Shown: in pieces, positions 44,445-53,386 of the stretch
How the letters are laid out: each line of letters opens with the position of its first letter
Position numbering within the stretch: the first letter of the stretch is position 1
Translations under genes and position numbers: made by a program
The notes under the pieces: model-generated
The model's database searches: none
What the model was told of the DNA's origin: nothing
Seen by the model: the letters and a program-made list of their open reading frames with translations, nothing else
From: Iningainema tapete BLCC-T55
Lineage (GTDB): Bacteria; Cyanobacteriota; Cyanobacteriia; Cyanobacteriales; Nostocaceae
Reading direction: 5' to 3'
Length of the DNA: 64,000 nucleotides
Assembly (NCBI RefSeq): GCF_014698965.1
Contig: NZ_JACXAE010000082.1
Location: forward strand, 33,665 to 97,664

Positions 44445-44837
44445 ATGAGTATTGTAGAAACCTTGTCTCAAGCAAGTAATGCCTTGCTAATGCCAAGCGA
44501 GTCTGATTATCCTTTCGAGCCTTTTATCTGGTTAGGTGAAGGTAAAGAAGTATTAACAACTGAGAAACTCCTGCAACTGACAAATCACCCTATCAATTCA
44601 CCAGTTGAGACAGTAGATTTGGATTATTTATTTCGCAACGTTGCTCAAGAACAAGAATGGCATGATGCACAACAGAAAGCGAATGTCTCAAAATTTAAGT
44701 CGCTTATAGATACGCTCAAAGCTAATCTCAAAGACTTGAAGGTTTATCGGGTTGGCATAATCGAAATTGATGTTTACATTGTTGGGAAAGCAGCAAATGA
44801 TTTAGCGGGGCTGGCAACCAAAGTTGTGGAAACTTAG
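44445..44837 (+). CDS. nuiA: Nuclease A inhibitor (NuiA family)
   Basis: A 130-residue cytoplasmic inhibitor of the sugar-non-specific nuclease NucA. Seen: SESDYPFEPFIW with Glu19, corresponding to the Glu24 that contacts NucA in Anabaena NuiA, and the C-terminal ending KVVET with a terminal Thr, whose carboxylate binds the nuclease Mg in the known complex. GGTTGAGGAGGAATT precedes the ATG. Convergent with nucA, whose product it would neutralise before export. Confidence 0.93.
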   Translation: MSIVETLSQASNALLMPSESDYPFEPFIWLGEGKEVLTTEKLLQLTNHPINSPVETVDLDYLFRNVAQEQEWHDAQQKANVSKFKSLIDTLKANLKDLKVYRVGIIEIDVYIVGKAANDLAGLATKVVET

Positions 44838-44848
44838 CAAGTTAAAAA

Positions 44849-44890
44849 CCCCTCCCTACCCTCTCCTTATAAGGGGAGGGAGGGGGTGGG
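44849..44890. terminator. Bidirectional terminator-like hairpin between nuiA and nucA
   Basis: CCCTCTCCTTATAAGGGGAGGG within a longer CCCCTCCC...GGGAGGGG inverted repeat. It lies in the 81-bp gap between the convergent stops and is built from common C/G-rich repeat units. Confidence 0.7.
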
Positions 44891-44918
44891 GTGTGGGGTA
44901 TTTTGAACCGTCAACAGT

Positions 44919-45776
44919 TTATGAAGTAGGACCATTATCAACTCTAGATTCAATCACAGATTGGACAGACGTACTAATATTGGAAAGGAAGTCGTAGCCT
45001 GTTTGGGATTCGATGTAATCCACAGTGGTGCGGAATGCTCCCCAATTAGCAGAGCGATTCCCCTGAGTATTCGGGGTATCAATAGCAATGACTCGCGTAT
45101 TCGTATTGACGCCACCAGTACCAGTGCCGGGGTTTGTCACGACAATAATTTTGAAGAGTCGCTCAGGAACTGTAATATAACCATTAGCTATGGTTCCTCC
45201 ATAGCCGTATCCCCCCGCAATGATGTACAGTTCTTTACCCTGTTGCGTTACCAATGTCCTAGCGTAGTTTTCCAATTGTGCCCAATAGCCTTGATTGTTA
45301 TCAGGTGCTTGGGGTACTATGTTGGTCATTAAGAATGTTGCTGAATTATTGGCGACTGTATTGGTTCGGTCAGCCGAAGGACACATATGTCCCCTGTCAT
45401 ATCCACTACCAGTGTAATCGGAACTGGTGACTCGATAATACCCAGCAGGCAGTGTAGTATCTTCGCGAAAGTTATCTTGTCTGGGAGCGCTACCGAGCCA
45501 TGAAGAGTTGAGTTGCCAACTTACCCAGTTAGGAGTACTGTTTGAATCGCTGTAAGATAAAGCGTACTGGGTTTTTACCATCAAATAATTGTCGTAATTT
45601 GCTGCATTTGTAGTCGCTCCACTCGGGTTGCCCATTGTCAAGTGAACGCTAGTTTGAGCGGTTGCCTTTTTTAAAGAACTGTAAATACCAGCAGAGGCGA
45701 TTAGTAAAACTACCAGCAGAAATAAAATTAATCTGCCTGCTAACCTTCTGGAGAATAGCGACTTAAACATTATCAA
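44919..45776 (-). CDS. nucA: DNA/RNA non-specific endonuclease NucA
   Basis: A 285-residue extracellular or periplasmic nuclease of the beta-beta-alpha-Me type. Seen: an N-terminal signal/anchor helix (LILFLLVVLLIASAGIYSSLKKATA), HLTMGNPSGATTNAANYDNYLMVKTQYALSYS, the catalytic DRGH motif (SGYDRGHMCPSADRT) and the metal-ligand Asn region (FLMTNIVPQAPDNNQGYWAQLENYAR). Degrades DNA and RNA for nutrients. Cognate inhibitor adjacent. The C-terminal STSVQSVIESRVDNGPTS is as in the family. Confidence 0.95.
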   Translation of the reverse strand: MIMFKSLFSRRLAGRLILFLLVVLLIASAGIYSSLKKATAQTSVHLTMGNPSGATTNAANYDNYLMVKTQYALSYSDSNSTPNWVSWQLNSSWLGSAPRQDNFREDTTLPAGYYRVTSSDYTGSGYDRGHMCPSADRTNTVANNSATFLMTNIVPQAPDNNQGYWAQLENYARTLVTQQGKELYIIAGGYGYGGTIANGYITVPERLFKIIVVTNPGTGTGGVNTNTRVIAIDTPNTQGNRSANWGAFRTTVDYIESQTGYDFLSNISTSVQSVIESRVDNGPTS

Positions 45777-45918
45777 TCAGTAAACTCACCCAATAAGTTA
45801 AGGGTATCTCTATAAGCAATATGACAGTAAGTTTTTAGATTAAATAAGGAATAAGCTTTAGTTAAAAATAGGAGAACAGGAATGGCGGTCGCCATCCCAG
45901 TAAAATAGCACTAGCTTT

Positions 45919-46320
45919 CTACAAGCCTTGCTGCATAACTTGAGCGATTTCACTATACGCATCTGTCCAAGCTTGTTTCACCTCTGGGTTCCAATCATCT
46001 CCCAAGTAATACTCAAAAGTTTTCAACAGTGTTGCGCCAATCATCGGATAATGCTCGGGCAACACACTATACTCTAGATGTCTTGCACCTAATCCTCTGA
46101 GAGCTTGGTTTAGCACATCTGACTTGCGAAGATTCTCAACTACCAAAACTAAAGCACTTAGCAAATGTTTCCTCTGTTCTACCATGTTGGTATGAGCAAA
46201 CAAAGGCTGAACATCAGGATAGTCAGCAAATAGGTTGTCGTAAAAGCTAGCTGCAAACTCTGTAGAATGAGGCTTGATCTGAGCAAAACTCTGTTCTAAT
46301 ACTTCGACATTTAATGACAT
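45919..46320 (-). CDS. Single-domain globin (flavohaemoglobin-like)
   Basis: A 133-residue heme globin with normal eight-helix pattern. Seen: EVLEQSFAQIKPHSTEFAASFYDNLFADYPDVQPLFAHTNMVEQRKHLLSAL, with Gln-Arg-Lys near distal E7, and the proximal His in LGARHLEYSVLPEHYPMIG. Similar proteins bind O2 or NO; the role here is unknown. No reductase domain. Neighbours give no clear link. Confidence 0.88.
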   Translation of the reverse strand: MSLNVEVLEQSFAQIKPHSTEFAASFYDNLFADYPDVQPLFAHTNMVEQRKHLLSALVLVVENLRKSDVLNQALRGLGARHLEYSVLPEHYPMIGATLLKTFEYYLGDDWNPEVKQAWTDAYSEIAQVMQQGL

Positions 46321-46487
46321 TGTTAGCTTAAACCTTTTCCAATCTTCTTAACGAATTGAAGATACAGCGTCACGATAACCACTTAATCATCTCTTGAAGC
46401 TTATATCGATTGCACATTATAGCAGGCGTTAGCAAAACTGCCAAGTAGGAAAAGTTTAGCTGTCTTGTTAGCTACGATTAGATCCCG

Positions 46488-46561
46488 CTAACCCCCCTTA
46501 AAAAGGGGGGCTACGTCTCTTTAAACCCCCTTTTTAATAAGAGGGTCACTGTAGACGGGGG
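46488..46561. repeat. CCCCCCTTAAAAAGGGGGG hairpin repeat
   Basis: CCCCCCTTAAAAAGGGGGG, followed by TTTAAACCCCCTTTTTAATAAGAGGG and GACGGGGGG. A repeat cluster of the type also found at 53243. It follows phoX on the minus strand and could terminate it. Confidence 0.65.
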
Positions 46562-46563
46562 GA

Positions 46564-48915
46564 TTAAACAAATTTGCCTTTGGCTTTGAGCCGACGGATG
46601 CCAATTACAGTAGGACGAGGTAAACCTTTTGGTTCACCTTTACCACCATCATTAACAGAAATGTTACTAGGCCAGCTACTGCCACGAGGTACGGTACGTG
46701 TCTGGTTGAAGGTAACACCATCCAAATCAAGAATTTCAATGCTGCGGCTCAGTATTGTGCCATCATTAACTGGACAGTCTTCTCCAGGATGCTGTACGGA
46801 GATAATTAGTGTATCACCAACAAAAGTTGGTCCAGTCATCTCGCAACGCACTGGTCCTTGAGCAAAGGGTACTACAGTTCCCGCTTTTGGTCCACTGGTA
46901 GGAATGAAGAACAACCAGTTATTACCAAAGACGCCTGTAAAGTTAGAAACATTTCCACTAGCTGAGTGATTGATAGTAGTTGGGGTTGCCGCAGCACCGA
47001 CATTAAAACCGTTGTGAGTACCGGTAGACATGTCAGTTACACCCCAGACATTTCCTTGCGCATCAAATACCAGGTTATCCACATTGCCAAAACCTGCACC
47101 TGACTCGGAACCGGCTTCTCCACCTTGGGCAAATCTCTCCCACCGGAAGGTATTACCTGTACCGTCTGCACTATCTTCAATAATCTTGTAAATTCCGCCA
47201 GACTGCTGAGTAGCGTTAGGTGCTGTGCTTAATTTGGCAACTTGGAAAATGCGGGAATCTGGGTATCCGTCACTTCCTGGCGCACCGTCAGTGTAGGAGA
47301 TAAATACTTCTTTAGTGCGGGGATGCACTTCTAAATCTTCGGGACGGGCTGTGGGGGTTCCTCCAGCTAAGTTGGCGGCGAGGAAAGCATCACTGAGAAC
47401 CGCACCTTGAGTTGTATAGAAGTCAGAAAGAGTCTTGTTTTGATAATCGCTCAGGGCTGTTGCTTCGTTGGTGCGATCGCAATTAAAAGCACCACCATCA
47501 ACTGTTTGTCCAGCAATGCCATTGCGTCTGGGCAGTTTTAACAAACCATTTGTTTGTGCTGAACCCAAAGCAGCAAATTCTACTGAAGAAATCACTGATG
47601 GTGTAATGGGGTTAGTAGCAGTGTTTAATAGTAAAGGTATCCACTCTCCTGTACCGTTTGGATTGTAACGAGCCACATACAGAGTTCCGTCTTCCCACAA
47701 CTGACTATTATTTTTATCAGTTGGTGAGTCGATCGTACCTGTACTGACAAACTTCCAGGTATGTCCGCCGCGTCTGTCATCTCCCATGTAGCCAATTAAT
47801 TTTCTACCAGCTTCAGCACGCATGGCTATGTTTTCGTGGCGGAAACGACCTAGCCAAGTGTGTTTGCGCGGACGGAAATCAGGATCTGCGGGATCGACTT
47901 CTACCATCCAGCCATATTTTTCTCCCACTAAACCAAAAGTTTTGCCCGTGGTGCTGTCGGTGTAACCTGTTTGTGTACCATCTGGCTTAACTGATTCTGT
48001 CACACCAACGAAAAACGCTGTAGCGCCTTGGAAGTTTTCTTCGGCAGAGAGAATAGTTCCCCAAGGAGTTGTCCCACCAGAACAGTTATAAGCAGTACCT
48101 ATAATTTTGTTACCTAGTCCATCAGCACTGAGAGGGAAAACTTCTTCTGCCGTAGGACCAGTACCAATCAAATAGTTGTCGTCGCCTTGTTGGTAGCTTA
48201 AACTTCCCCAAGAGGTGACATCTTGGTAGCCATCTGTACGTTCTTTGTTAATTCCCAGCCCAGATAAACCATGCAGGCGACGGTTTTTAGGATCTCTGAC
48301 TACAGCGAAACGACTGTTGTCATTGCTGCGGGAAATACGGACGATGGAACCGCCCAAGTTATATAAAAATTCACCATCAACTTCTAGATTTCTGGTGGTG
48401 GGGAACTCGCGTCCGATGACTGCGGCAAAAGTACCGGGGAGTGCTTGTACGTCTGTAGGTGCTTCTGGTGCTAAGCCAGAAAATGGGTAACTGACGTATT
48501 CGTGATTTACCCACAAATAACCATCGTTGCTACCGTTGATCGGTACAAAACCCGTGTAGTCACAGTTGTAACCAAAGTACTCTTCTGTGTTCGGGAAGAC
48601 GCGATCGCCCCAACCAACAATTACATACCGTTCATACTGTGGTGGTACGATCACATCGTCTAAGACATTGTAGCTAGGTAATTTCACATTAGCTGATGCT
48701 TCAATAATGTTTCCTTGTCCAAAAGCTATAGGCAAGAAATTTTTGTATTCTCTATAAATAGGTAGAGGATGAGGTAGGCGTACTGGTGTAAAACTCAAAG
48801 GAATAGTCTTTGCTTCTACTACGGATGCTGCATTACCTAGTACTTGATCTACTAGTACAGCACCTGCACTTCCGGCAAAAAATAGTAACACCTGTCTCCG
48901 ACTTAAGTTAGACAT
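46564..48915 (-). CDS. phoX: PhoX-family alkaline phosphatase (DUF839)
   Basis: 783 residues from Met21 of the listed ORF (48915, MSNLSRRQVLLFFAGSAGAVLVDQ), which begins directly with a Tat signal (LSRRQVLLFF); the 20-residue extension is not signal-like. Seen: GYNCDYTGFVPI, WVNHEYVSYPF, GTAYNCSGGTTPWGTILSAEENFQG and LEVHPRTKEVFISYTDG, family landmarks of the Ca/Fe-dependent PhoX. Exported folded to the periplasm, hydrolyses phosphate esters under phosphate shortage. Confidence 0.93.
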   Translation of the reverse strand: MSNLSRRQVLLFFAGSAGAVLVDQVLGNAASVVEAKTIPLSFTPVRLPHPLPIYREYKNFLPIAFGQGNIIEASANVKLPSYNVLDDVIVPPQYERYVIVGWGDRVFPNTEEYFGYNCDYTGFVPINGSNDGYLWVNHEYVSYPFSGLAPEAPTDVQALPGTFAAVIGREFPTTRNLEVDGEFLYNLGGSIVRISRSNDNSRFAVVRDPKNRRLHGLSGLGINKERTDGYQDVTSWGSLSYQQGDDNYLIGTGPTAEEVFPLSADGLGNKIIGTAYNCSGGTTPWGTILSAEENFQGATAFFVGVTESVKPDGTQTGYTDSTTGKTFGLVGEKYGWMVEVDPADPDFRPRKHTWLGRFRHENIAMRAEAGRKLIGYMGDDRRGGHTWKFVSTGTIDSPTDKNNSQLWEDGTLYVARYNPNGTGEWIPLLLNTATNPITPSVISSVEFAALGSAQTNGLLKLPRRNGIAGQTVDGGAFNCDRTNEATALSDYQNKTLSDFYTTQGAVLSDAFLAANLAGGTPTARPEDLEVHPRTKEVFISYTDGAPGSDGYPDSRIFQVAKLSTAPNATQQSGGIYKIIEDSADGTGNTFRWERFAQGGEAGSESGAGFGNVDNLVFDAQGNVWGVTDMSTGTHNGFNVGAAATPTTINHSASGNVSNFTGVFGNNWLFFIPTSGPKAGTVVPFAQGPVRCEMTGPTFVGDTLIISVQHPGEDCPVNDGTILSRSIEILDLDGVTFNQTRTVPRGSSWPSNISVNDGGKGEPKGLPRPTVIGIRRLKAKGKFV

Positions 48916-49424
48916 TGAATTGTAATGCTCCTGTTTTGTAAATTTTGACCCTAGCAGTTTTTTCCAGCACAACAACTCGCAACTGTTTTACTTTTGCCTT
49001 TGCCGCTGAAAAATTAAAAATATTAACTGTGATGGCTAATCCAGCCCCGAAAAAAATTTTGGAGCTTCCGTGAGTGCAAACTGTAATAATCGGAATCTAC
49101 GACGTATAAGTTAAGACCAGGTAATCAGATAATTAATCTTTAGACGTAGTTTTTTTATTTAGATACAAAATAAACTTTTAATTTTTTTCTTGACTTTTAT
49201 TTTATGATGCAAGTGTAAATACCAGGGCAGGCAATTATAACTTGGAACACAACATAGTTTTGTGATATGCCCTATAATTGAATAGGCTTTCTTGTTTATG
49301 GGAATAAAGTATAATATTATACTTTATTCTAGGCAGGCAAGAATCATAACACTAAATTGTCGTTGAATTAACACACATTGCCAAAACATTGGTGAGTAGT
49401 TAGTAGTAATAGAAGTAGGATTCC
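48916..49424. other. Divergent intergenic region phoX / T4SS-like cluster
   Basis: About 510 bp with promoters of both sides. It holds the 28-bp palindrome at 49302 and two copies of AGGCAGGCAA (near 49227 and 49331). A clear Pho box (tandem TTAAC-type repeats) was not seen. Confidence 0.5.
49302..49329. promoter_or_regulatory. 28-bp perfect palindrome upstream of the T4SS-like cluster
   Basis: GAATAAAGTATAAT followed directly by ATTATACTTTATTC, a loopless perfect inverted repeat 95 bp before the first gene. Symmetry without a loop favours a dimeric operator rather than a terminator. The regulator is unknown. Confidence 0.55.
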
Positions 49425-49985
49425 ATGTTTATGAAATATCTTCAGCAAGAAGCCTTCTACACAGCAAGACACTGGCTAACTCAGTTGTGGACATGTGTAC
49501 CATTTTTGCTATCTGTTGCTGTGTTCTTGACAATTATTACTTGGAAAAGTCCTGTTATGTTGTTTTGTCTACTCATAGGTACTGTCGCTACCTTAGTATT
49601 AGAGCAAATAGGACGAAATACTCGCTTATCCAAGTACTCTGTGATTATATCACAAATAGCATTCGTAGCAATACTGAGTTTTTTTTGGATAGATCACTTT
49701 GCCGATCCAGCCGCAGCTCAGTTTTTTGGTAGAGCTGAATCTTTCTTTAAAAACAACTTCCAAGGTGCAGAAGGAGGAGGCGCTCAAGCAGCAGTTAGCC
49801 TTATATTCAACGTGCTGCGGGCAATTTACCTGCTCTACATTGCGGTTTCTCTCATTGGTGTAATCAATGCAGTCCGCAAGGATGAAGACTGGCAAAGTAT
49901 TGCGCGAACTCCTTTATTAGTCGTTGTCGCGGTGACAATTGCTGATGTACTTACAGGCTTCATCATTGGCAATACTAACCCATAA
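49425..49985 (+). CDS. Polytopic membrane protein heading the T4SS-like cluster (possible VirB2/TrbC role)
   Basis: 186 residues with hydrophobic segments at about 22-40, 45-63, 74-92, 125-146 and 160-180. The second half (FFKNNFQGAEGGGAQAAVSLIFNVLRAIYLLYIAVSLIGVINAVRKDEDWQSIARTPLLVVVAVTIADVLTGFIIG) has the shape of a VirB2/TrbC pilin: two helices around a short basic cytoplasmic loop after a small-residue stretch. The first half is extra. The assignment relies on order before VirB3- and VirB4-like genes. Two overlapping ORFs are shadows. Confidence 0.5.
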   Translation: MFMKYLQQEAFYTARHWLTQLWTCVPFLLSVAVFLTIITWKSPVMLFCLLIGTVATLVLEQIGRNTRLSKYSVIISQIAFVAILSFFWIDHFADPAAAQFFGRAESFFKNNFQGAEGGGAQAAVSLIFNVLRAIYLLYIAVSLIGVINAVRKDEDWQSIARTPLLVVVAVTIADVLTGFIIGNTNP

Positions 49986-50166
49986 ACTAAGCATCTGTGG
50001 TTTTCAACTTGCGTATTCGTAAGGGGTGCTAATGGTTCATGGCTAATAGCAATTAGCGATTAGCGATTCTTCTATTAGCGACTAGATAAGAAAATATGCA
50101 ACTTACACCTACAAAAGGTTAATAATTTATCTAAACTAAGAAAGAGGAATAACTCAGCAATTAGTT

Positions 50167-50538
50167 ATGACCAAAGAGCGAGAAGATGAATTTCGTCCAG
50201 TCAACCAAATTCTAGGGGCACAACCTTCACTAGGACCAATTCCTGCCGATCAAGTCTTTCCTTGGACACTTATTATCCTTGGTTCCTACTTGATCGTCAA
50301 CGGTGTTTTTGGAGGCATTTTTCAAAATGATTTCCAAAAATGGTTGTGGACGCTTCTCATCGCGGGATGGGGCATGGCTACTTGGTGGATATTAACTGGT
50401 GGTAGGAGCTGGCGTTTTTTAAGCAAGTTTATTGCGGTTCCCTCTTGGACAAGAGGTAGCGCACGTTATTTAAGCCTTATGGAAGTTAATCATGAAGCAA
50501 AAAATCGGAAAACAAAGCGTCGGCGGAAGCGGCGGTGA
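50167..50538 (+). CDS. VirB3/TrbD-like membrane protein
   Basis: 123 residues with two adjacent TM helices (FPWTLIILGSYLIVNGVFGGIF and FQKWLWTLLIAGWGMATWWILTGG), a basic tail (KNRKTKRRRKRR) and a soluble N-terminus. Size, two helices and overlap by 47 bp with the VirB4-like gene are as in VirB3/TrbD. Sequence similarity alone would not prove it. Confidence 0.55.
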   Translation: MTKEREDEFRPVNQILGAQPSLGPIPADQVFPWTLIILGSYLIVNGVFGGIFQNDFQKWLWTLLIAGWGMATWWILTGGRSWRFLSKFIAVPSWTRGSARYLSLMEVNHEAKNRKTKRRRKRR

Positions 50539-53242
50539 GACGACTACTAGATTAACACCATTTGAAGATGCTTTACATCTGTCTTCCATGCTCAGAGTGG
50601 CACTGGATGGGAGAGATGTAGGTGCTTACCTTTTGACAAAGGGCAACCAAAAAGATCAGTTCTGTTTTGTTTTTGGTTTTGAGTGCCGAGGTATTCACAC
50701 TACCTTGACAACTGACCAGATTGACACAATTTGTAATAATATCGAAGTCGGGTTAAAAGATATCCCCACAGGTGAAAGAATGACGTTTCATATGGGGTCT
50801 TTTAGTTCAGATAAAATACGCCAAAAAGAACTTACAGAACTAATTAAAAAAACGACATCGCCAAATATTAAATATCTGCTGATGGCAGAGCGATCGCGCA
50901 TTCAAGAACTGACTCGTTCTGGGATCCGCAAACCAAAGTTTCTGCGGGTGTATGTAACATACACTGTCGAACCAAACTCGACAGAAACCTCAGATTGGAT
51001 CGAGAGGTTTTTGGCAAGAGGTGAATTATGGTGGTTAAAATTCAAAGGTGATTTTACAGAAGCAGAAAACCAGCGCATTGAGACTGTAATTACCAATGCT
51101 TATAAAGAAGGTTTTCGTCGTTGGGAACAAATATTATCTAACCAAATGGGCTTGGATATCAAGCCAATGAATGCTGTTGAACTTTGGGGAGAAATTTGGC
51201 GAAGATTTAACGATACTCAGCCCATAGATATTCCCCAATTGGTTACATTAGATGAAAATGGACTGCACGAACAAGTTTATTCAGATTTAGCTAGTACTAA
51301 GTTGCTCATAGACAATCTCCATAGTACAACTTTGTTGATGGAGTCTAGTGTACCATGTGCCGATCGCCGCTGGGTTCACGCTAACAATCGTTATATTGGC
51401 GTGATGACATTTCTAGAAAAACCAGGAGGTTGGTCAAGTAAATCTTCTCAATTACGCTATTTATGGGAACTTCTGGCTAGAGAAAGGGTTGTTGATACAG
51501 AAATTATTTGTCAGTTGACGGCAGCTAATCCAGCTATAGTAAAAGGTACTTTGCAAAGGGTACTGAAGCAGTCAAATACTACCGCATTGTTAGCGCAGGA
51601 AAAAAGTAAGACTATTGATGTTAGTGCGCAAATGAAGATGAGGAAATCGGTGGCGGCGCAAGAGCAATTGTATGAAGGAGCAGTACCGATTTACACAGCT
51701 ATAGCAATTTTAGTGCATCGCCCCAATCTGGAGCAGTTAGAAGAAGCGACAAGATACATTGAAAGCTGTTTTACTCGCCCTGCACAAGTAGTTAGAGAAG
51801 TAGAGTACGCTTGGAAAACTTGGCTGCAAACACTACCAATAGTGTGGGAAAGCTTGTTAGCAAAACCCTTTAACCGTCGCCAGCTTTATTTAACTAATGA
51901 AGTGATGGGATTGATGCCGTTAGTGCAAACTAGGGCAGGTGATAAAAAAGGTTTTGAGTTGATAGCCGAAGAAGGGGGAACGCCGGTTCATCTGGATTTG
52001 TTTAACCAGCATAAAAATTTAGCGCTGTTTGCGACAACTCGTGCTGGTAAGTCAGTATTAGTTTCGGGGATTTTGACTCAAGCTTTGGCGCATAACATCC
52101 CTGTAGTGGTGTTGGATTATCCCAAACCGGATGGTACATCTACCTTTACAGATTATACAGGATTTATGGAGGAGAATGGAGCTTACTTTGACATCTCGAA
52201 ACAATCGAATAACTTGTTTGAGCAGCCAGACTTGCGATCGCTGCCCCCAGAAGAACAACGTGATCGGATGCTTGATTATGTCTCGTTCCTAGAGTCAGCT
52301 TTGATGACAATGATTTTAGGATCGTCAACGGAAAATCAGCTACTTGCACAAACGGTACGCTCAATTATCAACTTGGCTTTAGGAACCTTCTTTACTGATG
52401 AGGGGATCAAACAGCGATATCGAGATGCAATTGAGGAGGGATTAGGTTCTGTAGCTTGGCAAAAAACCCCTACATTACAAGATTTTGTCACATTCTGCTC
52501 TCCAGAACATCTGGAACTGGATAGTTTAGGGGGGGCGATAGAAGATGCGCTGAGTCAAATTCGTTTGCGCTTGCGGTTTTGGCTTTCTAGTCGCGTAGGG
52601 CAAGCAATTTCTTCACCATCTAGCTTCCGTACTGATGCTCAACTTCTGGTTTTTGCGCTGAGAAACTTGTCGGATAGTGAAGATGCTGCAGTATTATCAT
52701 TGAGTGCTTATTCAGCAGCACTAAGGCGATCGCTAAGTAGTCCATCTTCAATCTTCTTTATCGACGAAGCACCAATTCTATTTGAATTCGATCAAATTGC
52801 CAGCTTAGTTGGGAGAATTTGTGCCAACGGTGCTAAAGCGGGGATCAGAGTCATTCTATCAGCACAAGACCCAGATACCATTGCCAAATCTAAAGCCGCA
52901 TCGAAAATTTTGCAAAACTTGTCAACCCGATTAATTGGGCGTATTCAGCCAGTAGCAGTAGATAGTTTTACAAATATCTTAAAATATCCCCGCGAAATTA
53001 TTGCCCGCAATGCATCAGAAAGCTTCTTTCCTCGCAAAGAAGGTGTATATAGTCAATGGCTACTAGATGATAACGGTATTTATACCTTCTGTCGCTATTA
53101 TCCTGGTTATGAGCAATTGGCAGTAGTTGCTAACAATCCCCATGAACAAACTGCTCGTACACAAGCTATGCAGGAATACGGTGATAAGTATGAGGCGATT
53201 TCTGTCTTTGCGCGTCAGTTATTGGCGGCGTTGCGGGGATGA
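50492..53242 (+). CDS. VirB4/TrbE-like T4SS ATPase
   Basis: 916 residues. Seen: an N-terminal domain of about 480 residues, then a P-loop ATPase with Walker A FATTRAGKSVLVSGIL near 510, VVVLDYPKPDG, Walker B SSIFFIDEAPILFEF near 755, and the motif GIRVILSAQDPDTIAKS. This is the HerA/VirB4 clade that energises T4SS assembly at the inner membrane. GGAAG lies nine bases before ATG 50492. Long for VirB4, with no obvious VirD4-type membrane anchor. Intact. Confidence 0.85.
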   Translation: MKQKIGKQSVGGSGGETTTRLTPFEDALHLSSMLRVALDGRDVGAYLLTKGNQKDQFCFVFGFECRGIHTTLTTDQIDTICNNIEVGLKDIPTGERMTFHMGSFSSDKIRQKELTELIKKTTSPNIKYLLMAERSRIQELTRSGIRKPKFLRVYVTYTVEPNSTETSDWIERFLARGELWWLKFKGDFTEAENQRIETVITNAYKEGFRRWEQILSNQMGLDIKPMNAVELWGEIWRRFNDTQPIDIPQLVTLDENGLHEQVYSDLASTKLLIDNLHSTTLLMESSVPCADRRWVHANNRYIGVMTFLEKPGGWSSKSSQLRYLWELLARERVVDTEIICQLTAANPAIVKGTLQRVLKQSNTTALLAQEKSKTIDVSAQMKMRKSVAAQEQLYEGAVPIYTAIAILVHRPNLEQLEEATRYIESCFTRPAQVVREVEYAWKTWLQTLPIVWESLLAKPFNRRQLYLTNEVMGLMPLVQTRAGDKKGFELIAEEGGTPVHLDLFNQHKNLALFATTRAGKSVLVSGILTQALAHNIPVVVLDYPKPDGTSTFTDYTGFMEENGAYFDISKQSNNLFEQPDLRSLPPEEQRDRMLDYVSFLESALMTMILGSSTENQLLAQTVRSIINLALGTFFTDEGIKQRYRDAIEEGLGSVAWQKTPTLQDFVTFCSPEHLELDSLGGAIEDALSQIRLRLRFWLSSRVGQAISSPSSFRTDAQLLVFALRNLSDSEDAAVLSLSAYSAALRRSLSSPSSIFFIDEAPILFEFDQIASLVGRICANGAKAGIRVILSAQDPDTIAKSKAASKILQNLSTRLIGRIQPVAVDSFTNILKYPREIIARNASESFFPRKEGVYSQWLLDDNGIYTFCRYYPGYEQLAVVANNPHEQTARTQAMQEYGDKYEAISVFARQLLAALRG

Positions 53243-53305
53243 GAACCCCCCTAGCCCCCCTTAGAAGGGGGGAATAAAGCCCCCTTTACAAGGGGGGTTG
53301 GGGGG
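53243..53305. repeat. C/G-rich double hairpin after the VirB4-like gene
   Basis: ACCCCCCTAGCCCCCCTTAGAAGGGGGGAATAAAGCCCCCTTTACAAGGGGGGTTGGGGGGT: two inner hairpins nested in an outer inverted repeat. A widespread repeat type in cyanobacteria. It may terminate or attenuate the T4SS transcript between VirB4- and VirB5-like genes. Confidence 0.8.
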
Positions 53306-53386
53306 TATCAACTATATTGTGGGAGATGGGGTGTTGAAAATAGGCAAAATATCAACTAGCTAAATTTATTTTTTAGGTAAAAATTT

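Noticed and set aside
42459-49424. Pho boxes before phoD, nucA or phoX
   Set aside because: No convincing run of TTAAC-type repeats with the expected spacing was seen.
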